Shown piece by piece: positions 44,466 to 51,464 of a stretch of 64,000 nucleotides of DNA. The position numbers and the translations under genes were made by a program. The notes below the pieces were generated by a model. The model worked only from the letters and a program-made list of their open reading frames with translations. It had not been told where the DNA came from and searched no databases. Position 1 is the first letter of the stretch; every line of letters starts with the position of its first letter. The DNA comes from Eggerthella sinensis (GTDB taxonomy: Bacteria > Actinomycetota > Coriobacteriia > Coriobacteriales > Eggerthellaceae), in assembly GCF_003339815.1 (NCBI RefSeq), contig NZ_PPTT01000023.1:1-64000 (forward strand). Reading direction: 5' to 3'.

Positions 44466-44941
44466 GAGTCCTCCCCTACCACCGTGATGCTGCTCACCAC
44501 GTTCACGTCGATCAGCTGCACCACCGTTTCCTTTTTGCCGATGCCCGACGAGCGCTCGTACTCCACCCGAATCCAGTTCTCGTCCGCGTCGAGGATGCGC
44601 ATGGTTCGCGTGCGGCCCATCGCGTCCATGCTCGACAGCATGAACTCGGGGCTCTCAACCATGAACTGGCACGACGCGCCCACAAGCGAGCGCAGCACGT
44701 GCAGGTCCTTGCCCGGCGCGGCCTCGGCGGGCCCCGTCACCACCTCCACCTCGTCGGACACGAGGTCGTCGAGGCCCACGCGGTAGCAGCGCGCAAGCTC
44801 GGCCGCCTTGTCGAGCGCCGGCGCGCCCTGATCGCTCTCCCAGTTGGAAATGGTCTGCCGCGTCACGCCCAGCAGGTCGGCCACCTCCTGCTGACTCATC
44901 CCCTGCTTTCTGCGCAGGCTCTGCAACTTCTCTCCCACCAT
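44462..44941 (-). CDS. XRE-family helix-turn-helix regulator
   Basis: 159 residues. The helix-turn-helix MSQQEVADLLGVTRQTISNW is near residues 15-34. The C-terminal half (FMLSSMDAMGRTRTMRILDA, WIRVEYERS, VVQLIDVNVVSSITVV) is a small beta domain like that of the next gene. AAAGGGAG precedes the ATG at 44941; an extension to 45013 lacks a ribosome site. The target is unknown. Confidence 0.85.
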   Translation of the reverse strand: MVGEKLQSLRRKQGMSQQEVADLLGVTRQTISNWESDQGAPALDKAAELARCYRVGLDDLVSDEVEVVTGPAEAAPGKDLHVLRSLVGASCQFMVESPEFMLSSMDAMGRTRTMRILDADENWIRVEYERSSGIGKKETVVQLIDVNVVSSITVVGEDS

Positions 44942-45099
44942 GATGTCGCTCCCTTTCCGTCGTTCGTCACCTGCTATTCTGCGGGAATTCGCGGAAGAGG
45001 GAAAGCAAATCACCTTGGAACCTTGTCCAATTCCTTTGACATCCCGCAGGTTCGCGTACCCGCGCGGAACACGGACGCCGAACGACGAACTCGAACGGA

Positions 45100-45115
45100 T
45101 GTTTCACGTGAAACA
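45100..45115. promoter_or_regulatory. parS site 3
   Basis: An exact TGTTTCACGTGAAACA palindrome between the XRE gene and the end of the DtxR-like gene. Confidence 0.9.
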
Positions 45116-45190
45116 TCCGCCTGCCCCGTGCGAACTTCTCGCCAGGTCCGCTCCCCTGGCCCCAAGGGGGGACGCGGCCACGCTCCGCGC

Positions 45191-45526
45191 TCAGGCGTGC
45201 CAGCGGCGCGAGGCGCAACCGGAGGTTATGGCGCCCTCGAAGGCCATGCGGTGCGCGCAGCCGGGGGCCATGCCCTGCGCGACGAGGCAGCGCTCGACGG
45301 CTTCCACCGCGGCAGCCAGCGCCTGCGCCTCCGCGGCGCCCTGCGCCGTGAGCAGCAGGCGATGCCGCCCATCCTCCGCCACAAGCCCCATCCCCACCAG
45401 GCGCTCCACCGCCTTCGTCACGCTCGGGCGCGCCACCGCCAGCTCGTCGGCCAACTCCACGCGCCGTGTCGCACCGTCGCGAATGGCCAGCAGGTAGCGC
45501 GCGAGCGCCGGCGTCAAGCCGCTCAC
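45191..45526 (-). CDS. Short DtxR/MntR-like metalloregulator
   Basis: 111 residues. The winged helix TRRVELADELAVARPSVTKA, then VERLVGMGLVAEDGRHRLLL, is the DtxR/MntR DNA-binding domain, followed by helical dimer/metal residues (EAVERCLVAQGMAPGCAHRMAFEGAI). The possible ligands C80, C90, H92, E97 and C104 only partly match MntR, and the protein is shorter than the usual ~140 residues with no SH3 domain. It starts with GTG overlapping the methyltransferase stop (GTGA). It is a candidate reader of the metal box, but that is inference. A MarR-type identity is the alternative. Confidence 0.68.
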   Translation of the reverse strand: MSGLTPALARYLLAIRDGATRRVELADELAVARPSVTKAVERLVGMGLVAEDGRHRLLLTAQGAAEAQALAAAVEAVERCLVAQGMAPGCAHRMAFEGAITSGCASRRWHA

Positions 45527-46155
45527 TTCACCGCCTTCGCCAGACACCCGTGCGCGCCGGCCTTCCGCCACGACACGCTGCCGAACCACGTGCCCAGGAT
45601 GTCGCGCAGCTCGGCCTCGGAGTAGATGCGCACGTCGCCCTCGTTGTTGTACGGCATGAACGCGTTCATCACCGTGCGCGCCGGAGCCGGCAGCCAGCAG
45701 TCGCCGATGACGAACGCGCCGCCGGGCCGCAGCACCCGCCACGCCTCGAACGCCGCACGGCGCGGGTCGGGATAGTGGTGGAACGAGTCGTTGCAGTACA
45801 CCGCGTCGAAGGTCTCGTCGGCGAACGGAACGTGCTCGCTGTCGGCCAGGCGCACATCGGCGCGGTCGCCCAGGCGCTCCCGCGCGCGGGCCAACATGGC
45901 ATCGGACAGGTCGATGCCCGCCAGTGTGCAGCCGGGCAGCGCGTCGAGCACGAGCTGCGCGAGCGCACCCGTGCCGCACCCCAGGTCCAACACGCACGAC
46001 GGCGCCGCGGCCACGACCTCCTCCAGCACGAACGGGTACAGCCGCCGCGCGTGCTCGCCCTTCATGTCGTCGTCGTACGTCGCCGCCTGCGCGTCGAACG
46101 CCTGCTTCGACGCCTCCTTGTAGTCACGTGCCGGCATGGCCGTCGATTCGTCCAT
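45523..46155 (-). CDS. Class I SAM-dependent methyltransferase (UbiE-like)
   Basis: 210 residues: VLDLGCGTGALAQLV (motif I), AGIDLSDAMLARAR (motif II), DAVYCNDSFHHYPDPRRA and WRVLRPGGAFVIGDCW (post-motifs). Substrate unknown. It is co-transcribed with, and overlaps by four bases, the DtxR-like gene. A TetR operator lies 23 bases upstream of its start codon, so the pair appears to be controlled by the TetR gene further upstream. Confidence 0.88.
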   Translation of the reverse strand: MDESTAMPARDYKEASKQAFDAQAATYDDDMKGEHARRLYPFVLEEVVAAAPSCVLDLGCGTGALAQLVLDALPGCTLAGIDLSDAMLARARERLGDRADVRLADSEHVPFADETFDAVYCNDSFHHYPDPRRAAFEAWRVLRPGGAFVIGDCWLPAPARTVMNAFMPYNNEGDVRIYSEAELRDILGTWFGSVSWRKAGAHGCLAKAVK

Positions 46156-46177
46156 AACAGGTTCCTTTCTTCACTTC

Positions 46178-46194
46178 ATTGAACAATGTTTAAT
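46178..46194. promoter_or_regulatory. TetR-type operator before the methyltransferase gene
   Basis: ATTGAACAATGTTTAAT is a near-palindrome. A second GTTGAACAATG follows at 46201-46211. Between them, 46190-46206 (TTAATCTAAGGGTTGAA) is a weak match to the metal box. The ATTGAAC half-site recurs upstream of the TetR gene. Confidence 0.6.
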
Positions 46195-46234
46195 CTAAGG
46201 GTTGAACAATGCCCCGGCAGAACCGGGGCGCAGG

Positions 46235-46819
46235 TTACGCGGAAGGTTCGGTTTGCGAATCGAGCAGGGCGCGCACGTAGGTGCGCACGAGTTCGACCGC
46301 CTCGCGATCGGGGGCGTTCGTGCTCGACAGGATGTTGAGCTGCCCGTGCGTGATGAAGTCGACGAGCGTCTCGGGCGACCTCACCGTCACGCCGCGCCTC
46401 CGCGCGTCGGCCGTCACCGCGGCCACCATGTGCGGCCGGATGCGGTCGCACAGCTCGAAGGCGAGCTGCCGATGGAATTCCCGATTGCCCTCCGCGTGGA
46501 AGAACTCGTGATAGCGCAGGTTCTCCTCCTCGAACACGGCCGCGAACAACCGCTCGATCTTCTCGTCGAGCGAGATGCTCGCGTCGTCGAGCACGCGGAT
46601 GTAGTCGCGGCAGCACTCCTCCGCGTACGCGGCGAGCGCGGCGGCGAACAGCTTCTGCTTGGAATCGAAGTAGTGATAGCACAGTCCGGGCGTGATGCCG
46701 GCTTCGCGCGAGATGTCGCGCATGGACACCGCCTCGTAGCCGCGCTCGACGAACAGCCGCATGGCCGTGTCGAGGATGTCGCGCTTCCGCTCCTCGGGGT
46801 CCATCACCGTTCTCACCAT
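46235..46819 (-). CDS. TetR-family regulator
   Basis: 194 residues. KRDILDTAMRLFVERGYEAV, then MRDISREAGITPGLCYHYFD, is the DNA-binding domain. The ligand domain is helical. The start is either ATG 46819 (used here, GGAAGG at long spacing) or ATG 46804. ATTGAAC half-sites in front of this gene and in front of the methyltransferase suggest it represses both. Confidence 0.88.
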   Translation of the reverse strand: MVRTVMDPEERKRDILDTAMRLFVERGYEAVSMRDISREAGITPGLCYHYFDSKQKLFAAALAAYAEECCRDYIRVLDDASISLDEKIERLFAAVFEEENLRYHEFFHAEGNREFHRQLAFELCDRIRPHMVAAVTADARRRGVTVRSPETLVDFITHGQLNILSSTNAPDREAVELVRTYVRALLDSQTEPSA

Positions 46820-46901
46820 GCGCCTCGCACGTCCTTCCCTCGTTCGCTCATACGGCCGCCATGACGATCCCAACACGATCGCTTCCCGATCATCTCACCC
46901 T

Positions 46902-46932
46902 ATTGAACAAATGTCAATAAACATCGTTCAAT
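46902..46932. promoter_or_regulatory. TetR-type operator before its own gene
   Basis: ATTGAAC (46902-46908) and GTTCAAT (46926-46932) are perfect inverted arms 17 bases apart, 83 bases upstream of the TetR start. The same half-site occurs near 46178. Confidence 0.6.
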
Positions 46933-46962
46933 ACTCACGCGGAGGAGTGCGCACCGAACAAA

Positions 46963-46978
46963 TGTTTCACGTGAAACA
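46963..46978. promoter_or_regulatory. parS site 4
   Basis: An exact TGTTTCACGTGAAACA palindrome, only 1.85 kb from site 3, between the TetR gene and the end of the DUF1062 gene. Confidence 0.9.
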
Positions 46979-47036
46979 TCGAACACGAGAAGCGCGGAGC
47001 GGCGGCGCATCCGCACCGCCGCCGCTCCTCAACCTG

Positions 47037-47606
47037 CTACGCGCCCACGCCGCGCACCGTCACCGACCGGCACGTCGCGAGCTTCACCTTCAGCACGTCA
47101 ACGTCCAGCCCGCTCGGCGCGCTCACCCGGCCCGCCTCCACGAGCCGTTCCAGCTCGCGCCGCGACACGCCCAGCTTGCGCCGCAGCACGTCGGCAAGCC
47201 GGATGCCGCCGGTGTCGAACGCGCAGTCGATGTCCACCCGGCAGTCTTCGTCGCCGCATGCCGGCCCCTCGACCTCGTAGGCAACCGGGCCCCGCTTCGC
47301 GCCGTTGCGCTTCAGCAGGTCGGGGTCGAGCGCGCAGGCCAGCGCCAGCTCGGCATCGTTGCGGTGGTAGCGTTCCAGCTCGTCGATGCCGACGGCCTTC
47401 ATGCTGGCGCGGCTGATCACCGCGTTGTTCCACACGCTGCCGCACGCGGCGCAGCGGTAGACCAGCCACACGTCCACCAGCTTCTTCTGAGCGTTCACGC
47501 GGAACAAGCCGGTCGACGCGAACGCGGCGTTAGCACCGCATCGCCCACAGGGGCGCACGGCCACCGGCGCGTCGGCCGCAGCCACGCGCCATCGTATTGT
47601 GTTCAT
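47037..47606 (-). CDS. DUF1062 family zinc-ribbon protein
   Basis: 189 residues. Two CXXC pairs (CGRCGANAAF and YRCAACGSVW) form a zinc ribbon; RASMKAVGIDELERYHRND follows. The last third (IRLADVLRRKLGVSRRELERL, then VEAGRVSAPSGLDVD) resembles an S4-like RNA-binding motif. Function unknown. The ATG at 47606 has GGAAGG upstream; a second in-frame ATG at 47630 is possible. Confidence 0.8.
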   Translation of the reverse strand: MNTIRWRVAAADAPVAVRPCGRCGANAAFASTGLFRVNAQKKLVDVWLVYRCAACGSVWNNAVISRASMKAVGIDELERYHRNDAELALACALDPDLLKRNGAKRGPVAYEVEGPACGDEDCRVDIDCAFDTGGIRLADVLRRKLGVSRRELERLVEAGRVSAPSGLDVDVLKVKLATCRSVTVRGVGA

Positions 47607-48000
47607 GGTAAGGAGTGCCTTCCTTCGCAATTCGGACAGATTCGAAAAGGAAGGTACGCACAGGCGGCACCACGCCGTTGTTCAGCTTTTTCATGGAAGA
47701 ACCTCTTCTGTTCGTCTCAACCGGAACACGCCGTCGCGAAACCGCCGCACCTCATGCGGCGCGGTTCGTCGGACAGGCAATGAATGCGTTGCTTAGCGGT
47801 TGGGAGGAGTCGTCATGAAGAGAGGCCTTTCGAGATACGGACGGGTCGCGCGATCGCGGCCCGGGCTCGCCATCATAACGAACCCCGCCGCCCGAGTCAA
47901 CCGCCCCGCCCCGGCCGCTGCGTCATGGCGCTTGCGTAACGCGGCATCCCGCGGGCGCGTCCATATGCTACGATGCATGTTTGAGAAAGGACGTCGCCCC
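47607..48000. other. 394-base region without a supported gene
   Basis: Divergent promoter space between DUF1062 and the esterase. An ATG at 47815 with a strong GGGAGGAG is in frame with the esterase and would add 62 Arg-rich residues. That extension looks non-coding in composition but the ribosome site is good, so a short leader or an alternative start cannot be excluded. No hairpin or box was seen. Confidence 0.5.
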
Positions 48001-49020
48001 ATGCCCATCAACAAGGCGGTTCTTGCCGCATTCAAAGCTGCCACCAGGCTCCGGCCCGACATCAGGGAGTTCTACAAGGCGCAGCGCTTCGCCGAAGACG
48101 TGAGCGCCAAGCTCGTGCTGCCCAACCCCCGATGCCGCATCGACGAGGCCACGGCCGTCATGCCGGACGGCTTCGAGGTGCCGCTGCGCGTGTTCACCCC
48201 GCTCGACTTCGACTTCTCGCTTGCCGAGGGCCTCAAGGTGTGCGAGGATTCGCGCGGCACGGTCCTGTTCTTCCACGGCGGCGGCTGGGTGAACGGCACG
48301 GTGGACTTCTACATCGACGCGTGCACGGCCATGGCCATCCACCTCGAGCGCCGCATCGTGTCGGTGGACTACCGGCGCGCGCCCGAGCACCGCTTCCCGC
48401 AGGCGCCCGAAGATTGCTACGAGGTGGCGCGCCAGCTGTACGCGGGCACGCTGCTGCCCGACGTCGACCCCGATCACGTCGTGCTGTTCGGCGACAGCGC
48501 CGGCGGCAACCTGGCCGCCGCGCTGTCCCTCATGGCCCGCGACCGCGGCGACTTCACGCCGCGCACCCAGGTGCTGCTCTACCCCGTCACCTACGACGAC
48601 CACAACCCGGTCTCGTCGTGGTTCGACTCGGTGCGCGAGAACGGCGAAGACTACCTGCTCACCTGGCGCGACATCGAAGGCTACATGGAGCTGTACCAAT
48701 CCTCGCCCCTCGACCGCGCAAACCCCTACTTCGCGCCGCTGCTCGAGCCCGACCTGTCGCACCAGCCGCGCACGCTCGTCATCAGCGCCGAATACTGCCC
48801 GCTGCGCGACGAGGGCGAGGCGTTCGCCGCGCGACTCGAGCTGGAAGGCTCCGACGTGCAATGCTACCGCATGCTCGACGCCGTGCACGGCTACCTGCTG
48901 TACCCCTCCATCCTCAGCCTGGTGAGGGACACGTACCGCATCATCAAGCACTTCCTGGACGACGAGGAACTCACGCAGGAGGGTGAACCCGCATGGCTCG
49001 GGATACTTGGTACCGACTAG
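48001..49020 (+). CDS. Alpha/beta hydrolase, hormone-sensitive-lipase-like esterase
   Basis: 339 residues. The oxyanion motif HGGGW is at residues 92-96, the nucleophile Ser is in GDSAGG (164-169), and the late VHGYL supplies the catalytic histidine. This is the HSL (family IV) esterase pattern. GAAAGGA lies upstream of the ATG at 48001. It overlaps the following acyltransferase gene by 28 bases, so the two are translated together. The substrate is probably a short acyl ester, unproven. Confidence 0.88.
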   Translation: MPINKAVLAAFKAATRLRPDIREFYKAQRFAEDVSAKLVLPNPRCRIDEATAVMPDGFEVPLRVFTPLDFDFSLAEGLKVCEDSRGTVLFFHGGGWVNGTVDFYIDACTAMAIHLERRIVSVDYRRAPEHRFPQAPEDCYEVARQLYAGTLLPDVDPDHVVLFGDSAGGNLAAALSLMARDRGDFTPRTQVLLYPVTYDDHNPVSSWFDSVRENGEDYLLTWRDIEGYMELYQSSPLDRANPYFAPLLEPDLSHQPRTLVISAEYCPLRDEGEAFAARLELEGSDVQCYRMLDAVHGYLLYPSILSLVRDTYRIIKHFLDDEELTQEGEPAWLGILGTD

Positions 49021-50327
49021 ACAACGTCGGCAAGTTCTACTCGTCCCAGGCCGGCAGCTCGGCCCAGACGGTGTTCCGCTACGCGGCCACCGTGCGCGAC
49101 GACGTGGACCCCGCCATCCTGCAGCGCGCGCTCGAGAAGACGGTGGACGTGTTCCCCAACTTCAACGTGTGCCTGCGCAGCGGCATGTTCTGGCACTACC
49201 TCGAACAGGCCGCCGAACCGCCCGCCGTGCACCGCGAGAACCTCCCCCTCTGCTACGGCCTGCACGTTCACGCGAAGAGCGTGCTGTTCCGCGTGAGCTA
49301 CTACGAATCGCGCATCAACCTCGAGGTGTCGCACATCGTCTCCGACGGGCGCGGCACCCTGAGCTTCTTCAAGGCCCTCCTGCACGCCTACGTCGAAGAA
49401 CGCTACGGCGTGGAAGGCGTGCCCGCCGAGTACGACGGCTCCGACCACCAGAAGTCGGAGGACAGCTTCAACAAGTTCTACGAACCCGCCCTGGCCGCGC
49501 CCACCCACGCGCCGAAGGTGTACCGGCTCAAAGGCTGGCGCGACGAGGGCGACCCCACCTTCCTCGAGTACCACCTGCCCGCCCGCCGCGTGCTCGACCT
49601 CGCGCACGACTACGGCGTGAGCCTCACGGCCCTCGTCATCGCGGTGGTCATGTGCGCCATCCGCGCCGAGATGCCCCGTCGCGACCGGCAGCGCGCCATC
49701 CGCATGGACATCCCGGTCGACCTGCGGCGCTTCTTCAAATCCACCACGGTGAAGAACTTCTTCGGCCTCGCGTTCGTATCCTACGTGCCCGGCGACGAGG
49801 ACGAGCCCGTGGACGTCGTGGCGCGCACCGTGCACGCGCAGCTCAAGGCCGCCACGCAGGCCGACGAGCTCAAGTCGCGCATGAACCGCATGATCAAGCT
49901 CGAGAAGAACCCGCTGCTGCGCCTGGCGCCGCTGTTCGTGAAGGACGCCCTCCTCGAGCTGGCCGACCACCTCGCCGCGCGCGACGTGACCACCACGGTG
50001 TCAAACCTGGGCAGCATCAGCCTCGACGAGCGCCTGATGCCCTACATCCGCGACATCAACATCCTCACGTCCACCACCGGCTTGAACTTCATGGCCTGCT
50101 CCTTCGGCGACGATCTGAGCATCGGCATATCCACGGTGTACTCGAACCCCGACATCGTGAAGAACTTCGTGCGCTTCTTCTCGGGCCAGGGCATCGAGGG
50201 TCGCATCAACATCAACAAGACGAGCGAGGAAGTGGCCGAGGATCGTCGCGAGACCAAGATCGAGACGTCGATGAAGCGCGCTCGCGGCCAGGTCCCGGCG
50301 CGCGACGGGGAGGAGGGCAGCCGATGA
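48993..50327 (+). CDS. Condensation/alcohol-acetyltransferase-like acyltransferase
   Basis: 444 residues. HIVSDG (114-119) is the HXXXDG catalytic motif of the condensation/WS-DGAT/alcohol acetyltransferase superfamily. VSNLGSI and the late FMACSFGDDLSIGIST are further shared elements. No carrier-protein domain is attached. It is sandwiched between an esterase (28-base overlap) and a membrane protein (4-base overlap), which suggests acyl transfer to a lipid or alcohol at the membrane. The exact reaction is unknown. Confidence 0.78.
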   Translation: MARDTWYRLDNVGKFYSSQAGSSAQTVFRYAATVRDDVDPAILQRALEKTVDVFPNFNVCLRSGMFWHYLEQAAEPPAVHRENLPLCYGLHVHAKSVLFRVSYYESRINLEVSHIVSDGRGTLSFFKALLHAYVEERYGVEGVPAEYDGSDHQKSEDSFNKFYEPALAAPTHAPKVYRLKGWRDEGDPTFLEYHLPARRVLDLAHDYGVSLTALVIAVVMCAIRAEMPRRDRQRAIRMDIPVDLRRFFKSTTVKNFFGLAFVSYVPGDEDEPVDVVARTVHAQLKAATQADELKSRMNRMIKLEKNPLLRLAPLFVKDALLELADHLAARDVTTTVSNLGSISLDERLMPYIRDINILTSTTGLNFMACSFGDDLSIGISTVYSNPDIVKNFVRFFSGQGIEGRININKTSEEVAEDRRETKIETSMKRARGQVPARDGEEGSR

Positions 50328-50980
50328 AGCGATGCGACAAGTGCGGCGTCGAGTTCTCCGGCAACCTCGATTGCTGCCCGCTCTGCCAATCCGAGCTGTC
50401 GGGCGACGCGACGCCGCCCGTGTTCCCGCGCAACGAGGTGCGCAAGTCGGGCGCCATCGCGCTCGCGGTGCTCGCGTTCGCCACGGGCGTGTGCCTGCTC
50501 GTCATGCTGTTTTTAGGATACCTGCTCAAGCTGCCGGGCGACATCGTGCTCACCGTGTGCCTGGGCCTCGTGGTGAACTACCTGTTCGTGCGCAACATCA
50601 TCACGCACACGCCCGACTTCTTGCGCGTGGTGGTGCGCTACTTCCTCGTGCTGCTGGCCATCGCCGCCGTGTGGTTCCTCGTGTCACGCAACCTCGTCGT
50701 GACCACGTTCGTCATCCCCGGCATCTGCCTCGTGGCGCTCGTGTTCGACGGCGTGCTGTTCGCGGTGTTCCGCGGCACCTTCGTCACCACCTACGCGAAG
50801 TACCTGCTGTTCGACGTCGCGTTCGGCCTCATTCCCATCGCCCTGACGGCGCTCGGCCTCACCACCTGGGACGTCCTCGCCCTCATCAGCGCCTTCGTGG
50901 CCCTCGTCTTCCTGCTGGGCATGGTGGTGTTCACCCGCAAGCAGCTCATAGCCGAAGTCCGCAAGCTGTTCTCAGCGTAG
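50324..50980 (+). CDS. Zinc-ribbon membrane protein (DUF6320-like)
   Basis: 218 residues. An N-terminal zinc ribbon (KRCDKCGVEF and DCCPLCQSE) is followed by about six hydrophobic helices. ATGA overlap with the acyltransferase gene. It occurs as third member of the esterase-acyltransferase operon and may anchor or assist the acyltransferase. I recall the DUF6320 name for such proteins but cannot confirm it. Confidence 0.7.
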   Translation: MKRCDKCGVEFSGNLDCCPLCQSELSGDATPPVFPRNEVRKSGAIALAVLAFATGVCLLVMLFLGYLLKLPGDIVLTVCLGLVVNYLFVRNIITHTPDFLRVVVRYFLVLLAIAAVWFLVSRNLVVTTFVIPGICLVALVFDGVLFAVFRGTFVTTYAKYLLFDVAFGLIPIALTALGLTTWDVLALISAFVALVFLLGMVVFTRKQLIAEVRKLFSA

Positions 50981-51082
50981 GGCCACGCGCTTGAACCAGG
51001 TTCGAGCGGGAACCGTCGGCATTTCAAGTAGAATGGACGCAGCGCCCCGACCCGGGCGCCCAAACGAAGCGAAGGAGCACCC

Positions 51083-51358
51083 ATGAGACAGTGTATGGAT
51101 GCGGACAACCTGCATCGCAGACTCAAGAAGATCATCGGGCAGGTGCAAGCCATCGATCGCATGGTGGACGAAGACGTGCCCTGCGAAGACGTGCTTTCCC
51201 AGATCAATGCTGCTAAATCGGCACTGCACAAATGCGGACAAGTAGTCCTCGAGGGGCATATTCAACACTGCGTGCGCGACGGCATCGAACACGGCGATGC
51301 CGACAAAACCATTGAGAGTTTCACGAAAGCGGTGGAGCGTTTCTCCAACATGAGCTAA
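51083..51358 (+). CDS. CsoR/FrmR-family metal-sensing repressor
   Basis: 91 residues, all helical. C34 (VPCEDVL), H59 and C63 (EGHIQHC) occupy the C-H-C ligand positions of CsoR copper sensors (C36, H61, C65 in the mycobacterial protein). The N-terminal LHRRLKKIIGQVQAI is the DNA-binding surface. It lies 106 bases before a metal P-type ATPase with a CsoR-like operator between, so copper(I)-responsive control of the pump is inferred. GAAGGAG precedes the ATG. Confidence 0.92.
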   Translation: MRQCMDADNLHRRLKKIIGQVQAIDRMVDEDVPCEDVLSQINAAKSALHKCGQVVLEGHIQHCVRDGIEHGDADKTIESFTKAVERFSNMS

Positions 51359-51383
51359 TCGCCGCTTCCCCGATCGCTGAAAA

Positions 51384-51401
51384 GTTACCTATGGTAAATA
51401 T
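51384..51401. promoter_or_regulatory. Metal-box copy before the P-type ATPase
   Basis: GTTACCTATGGTAAATAT: the left arm fits well and the right arm is degenerate. It lies 20 bases upstream of the CsoR-type operator. Confidence 0.5.
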
Positions 51402-51420
51402 TTTCCGTATGCGATACTAT

Positions 51421-51438
51421 ACCTATACCCCCATAGGT
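51421..51438. promoter_or_regulatory. CsoR-type operator
   Basis: ACCTAT-ACCCCC-ATAGGT: perfect 6-bp arms around a C-run, the pattern of CsoR/RcnR/FrmR operators, 26 bases before the ATPase start codon. Confidence 0.82.
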
Positions 51439-51464
51439 ACAAATCGCACGGGAAAGGACCAACC

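Noticed and set aside
46963-46978. Reading the repeated TTTCACGTGAAA palindromes as operators of the neighbouring HxlR or TetR genes
   Set aside because: Identical copies occur beside unrelated regulators and match the parS consensus exactly, so ParB binding is the better explanation.
47815-48000. A longer esterase starting at 47815
   Set aside because: The added 62 residues are Arg-rich and unlike any esterase N-terminus; ATG 48001 begins at the conserved part with its own GAAAGGA. Kept only as an alternative.
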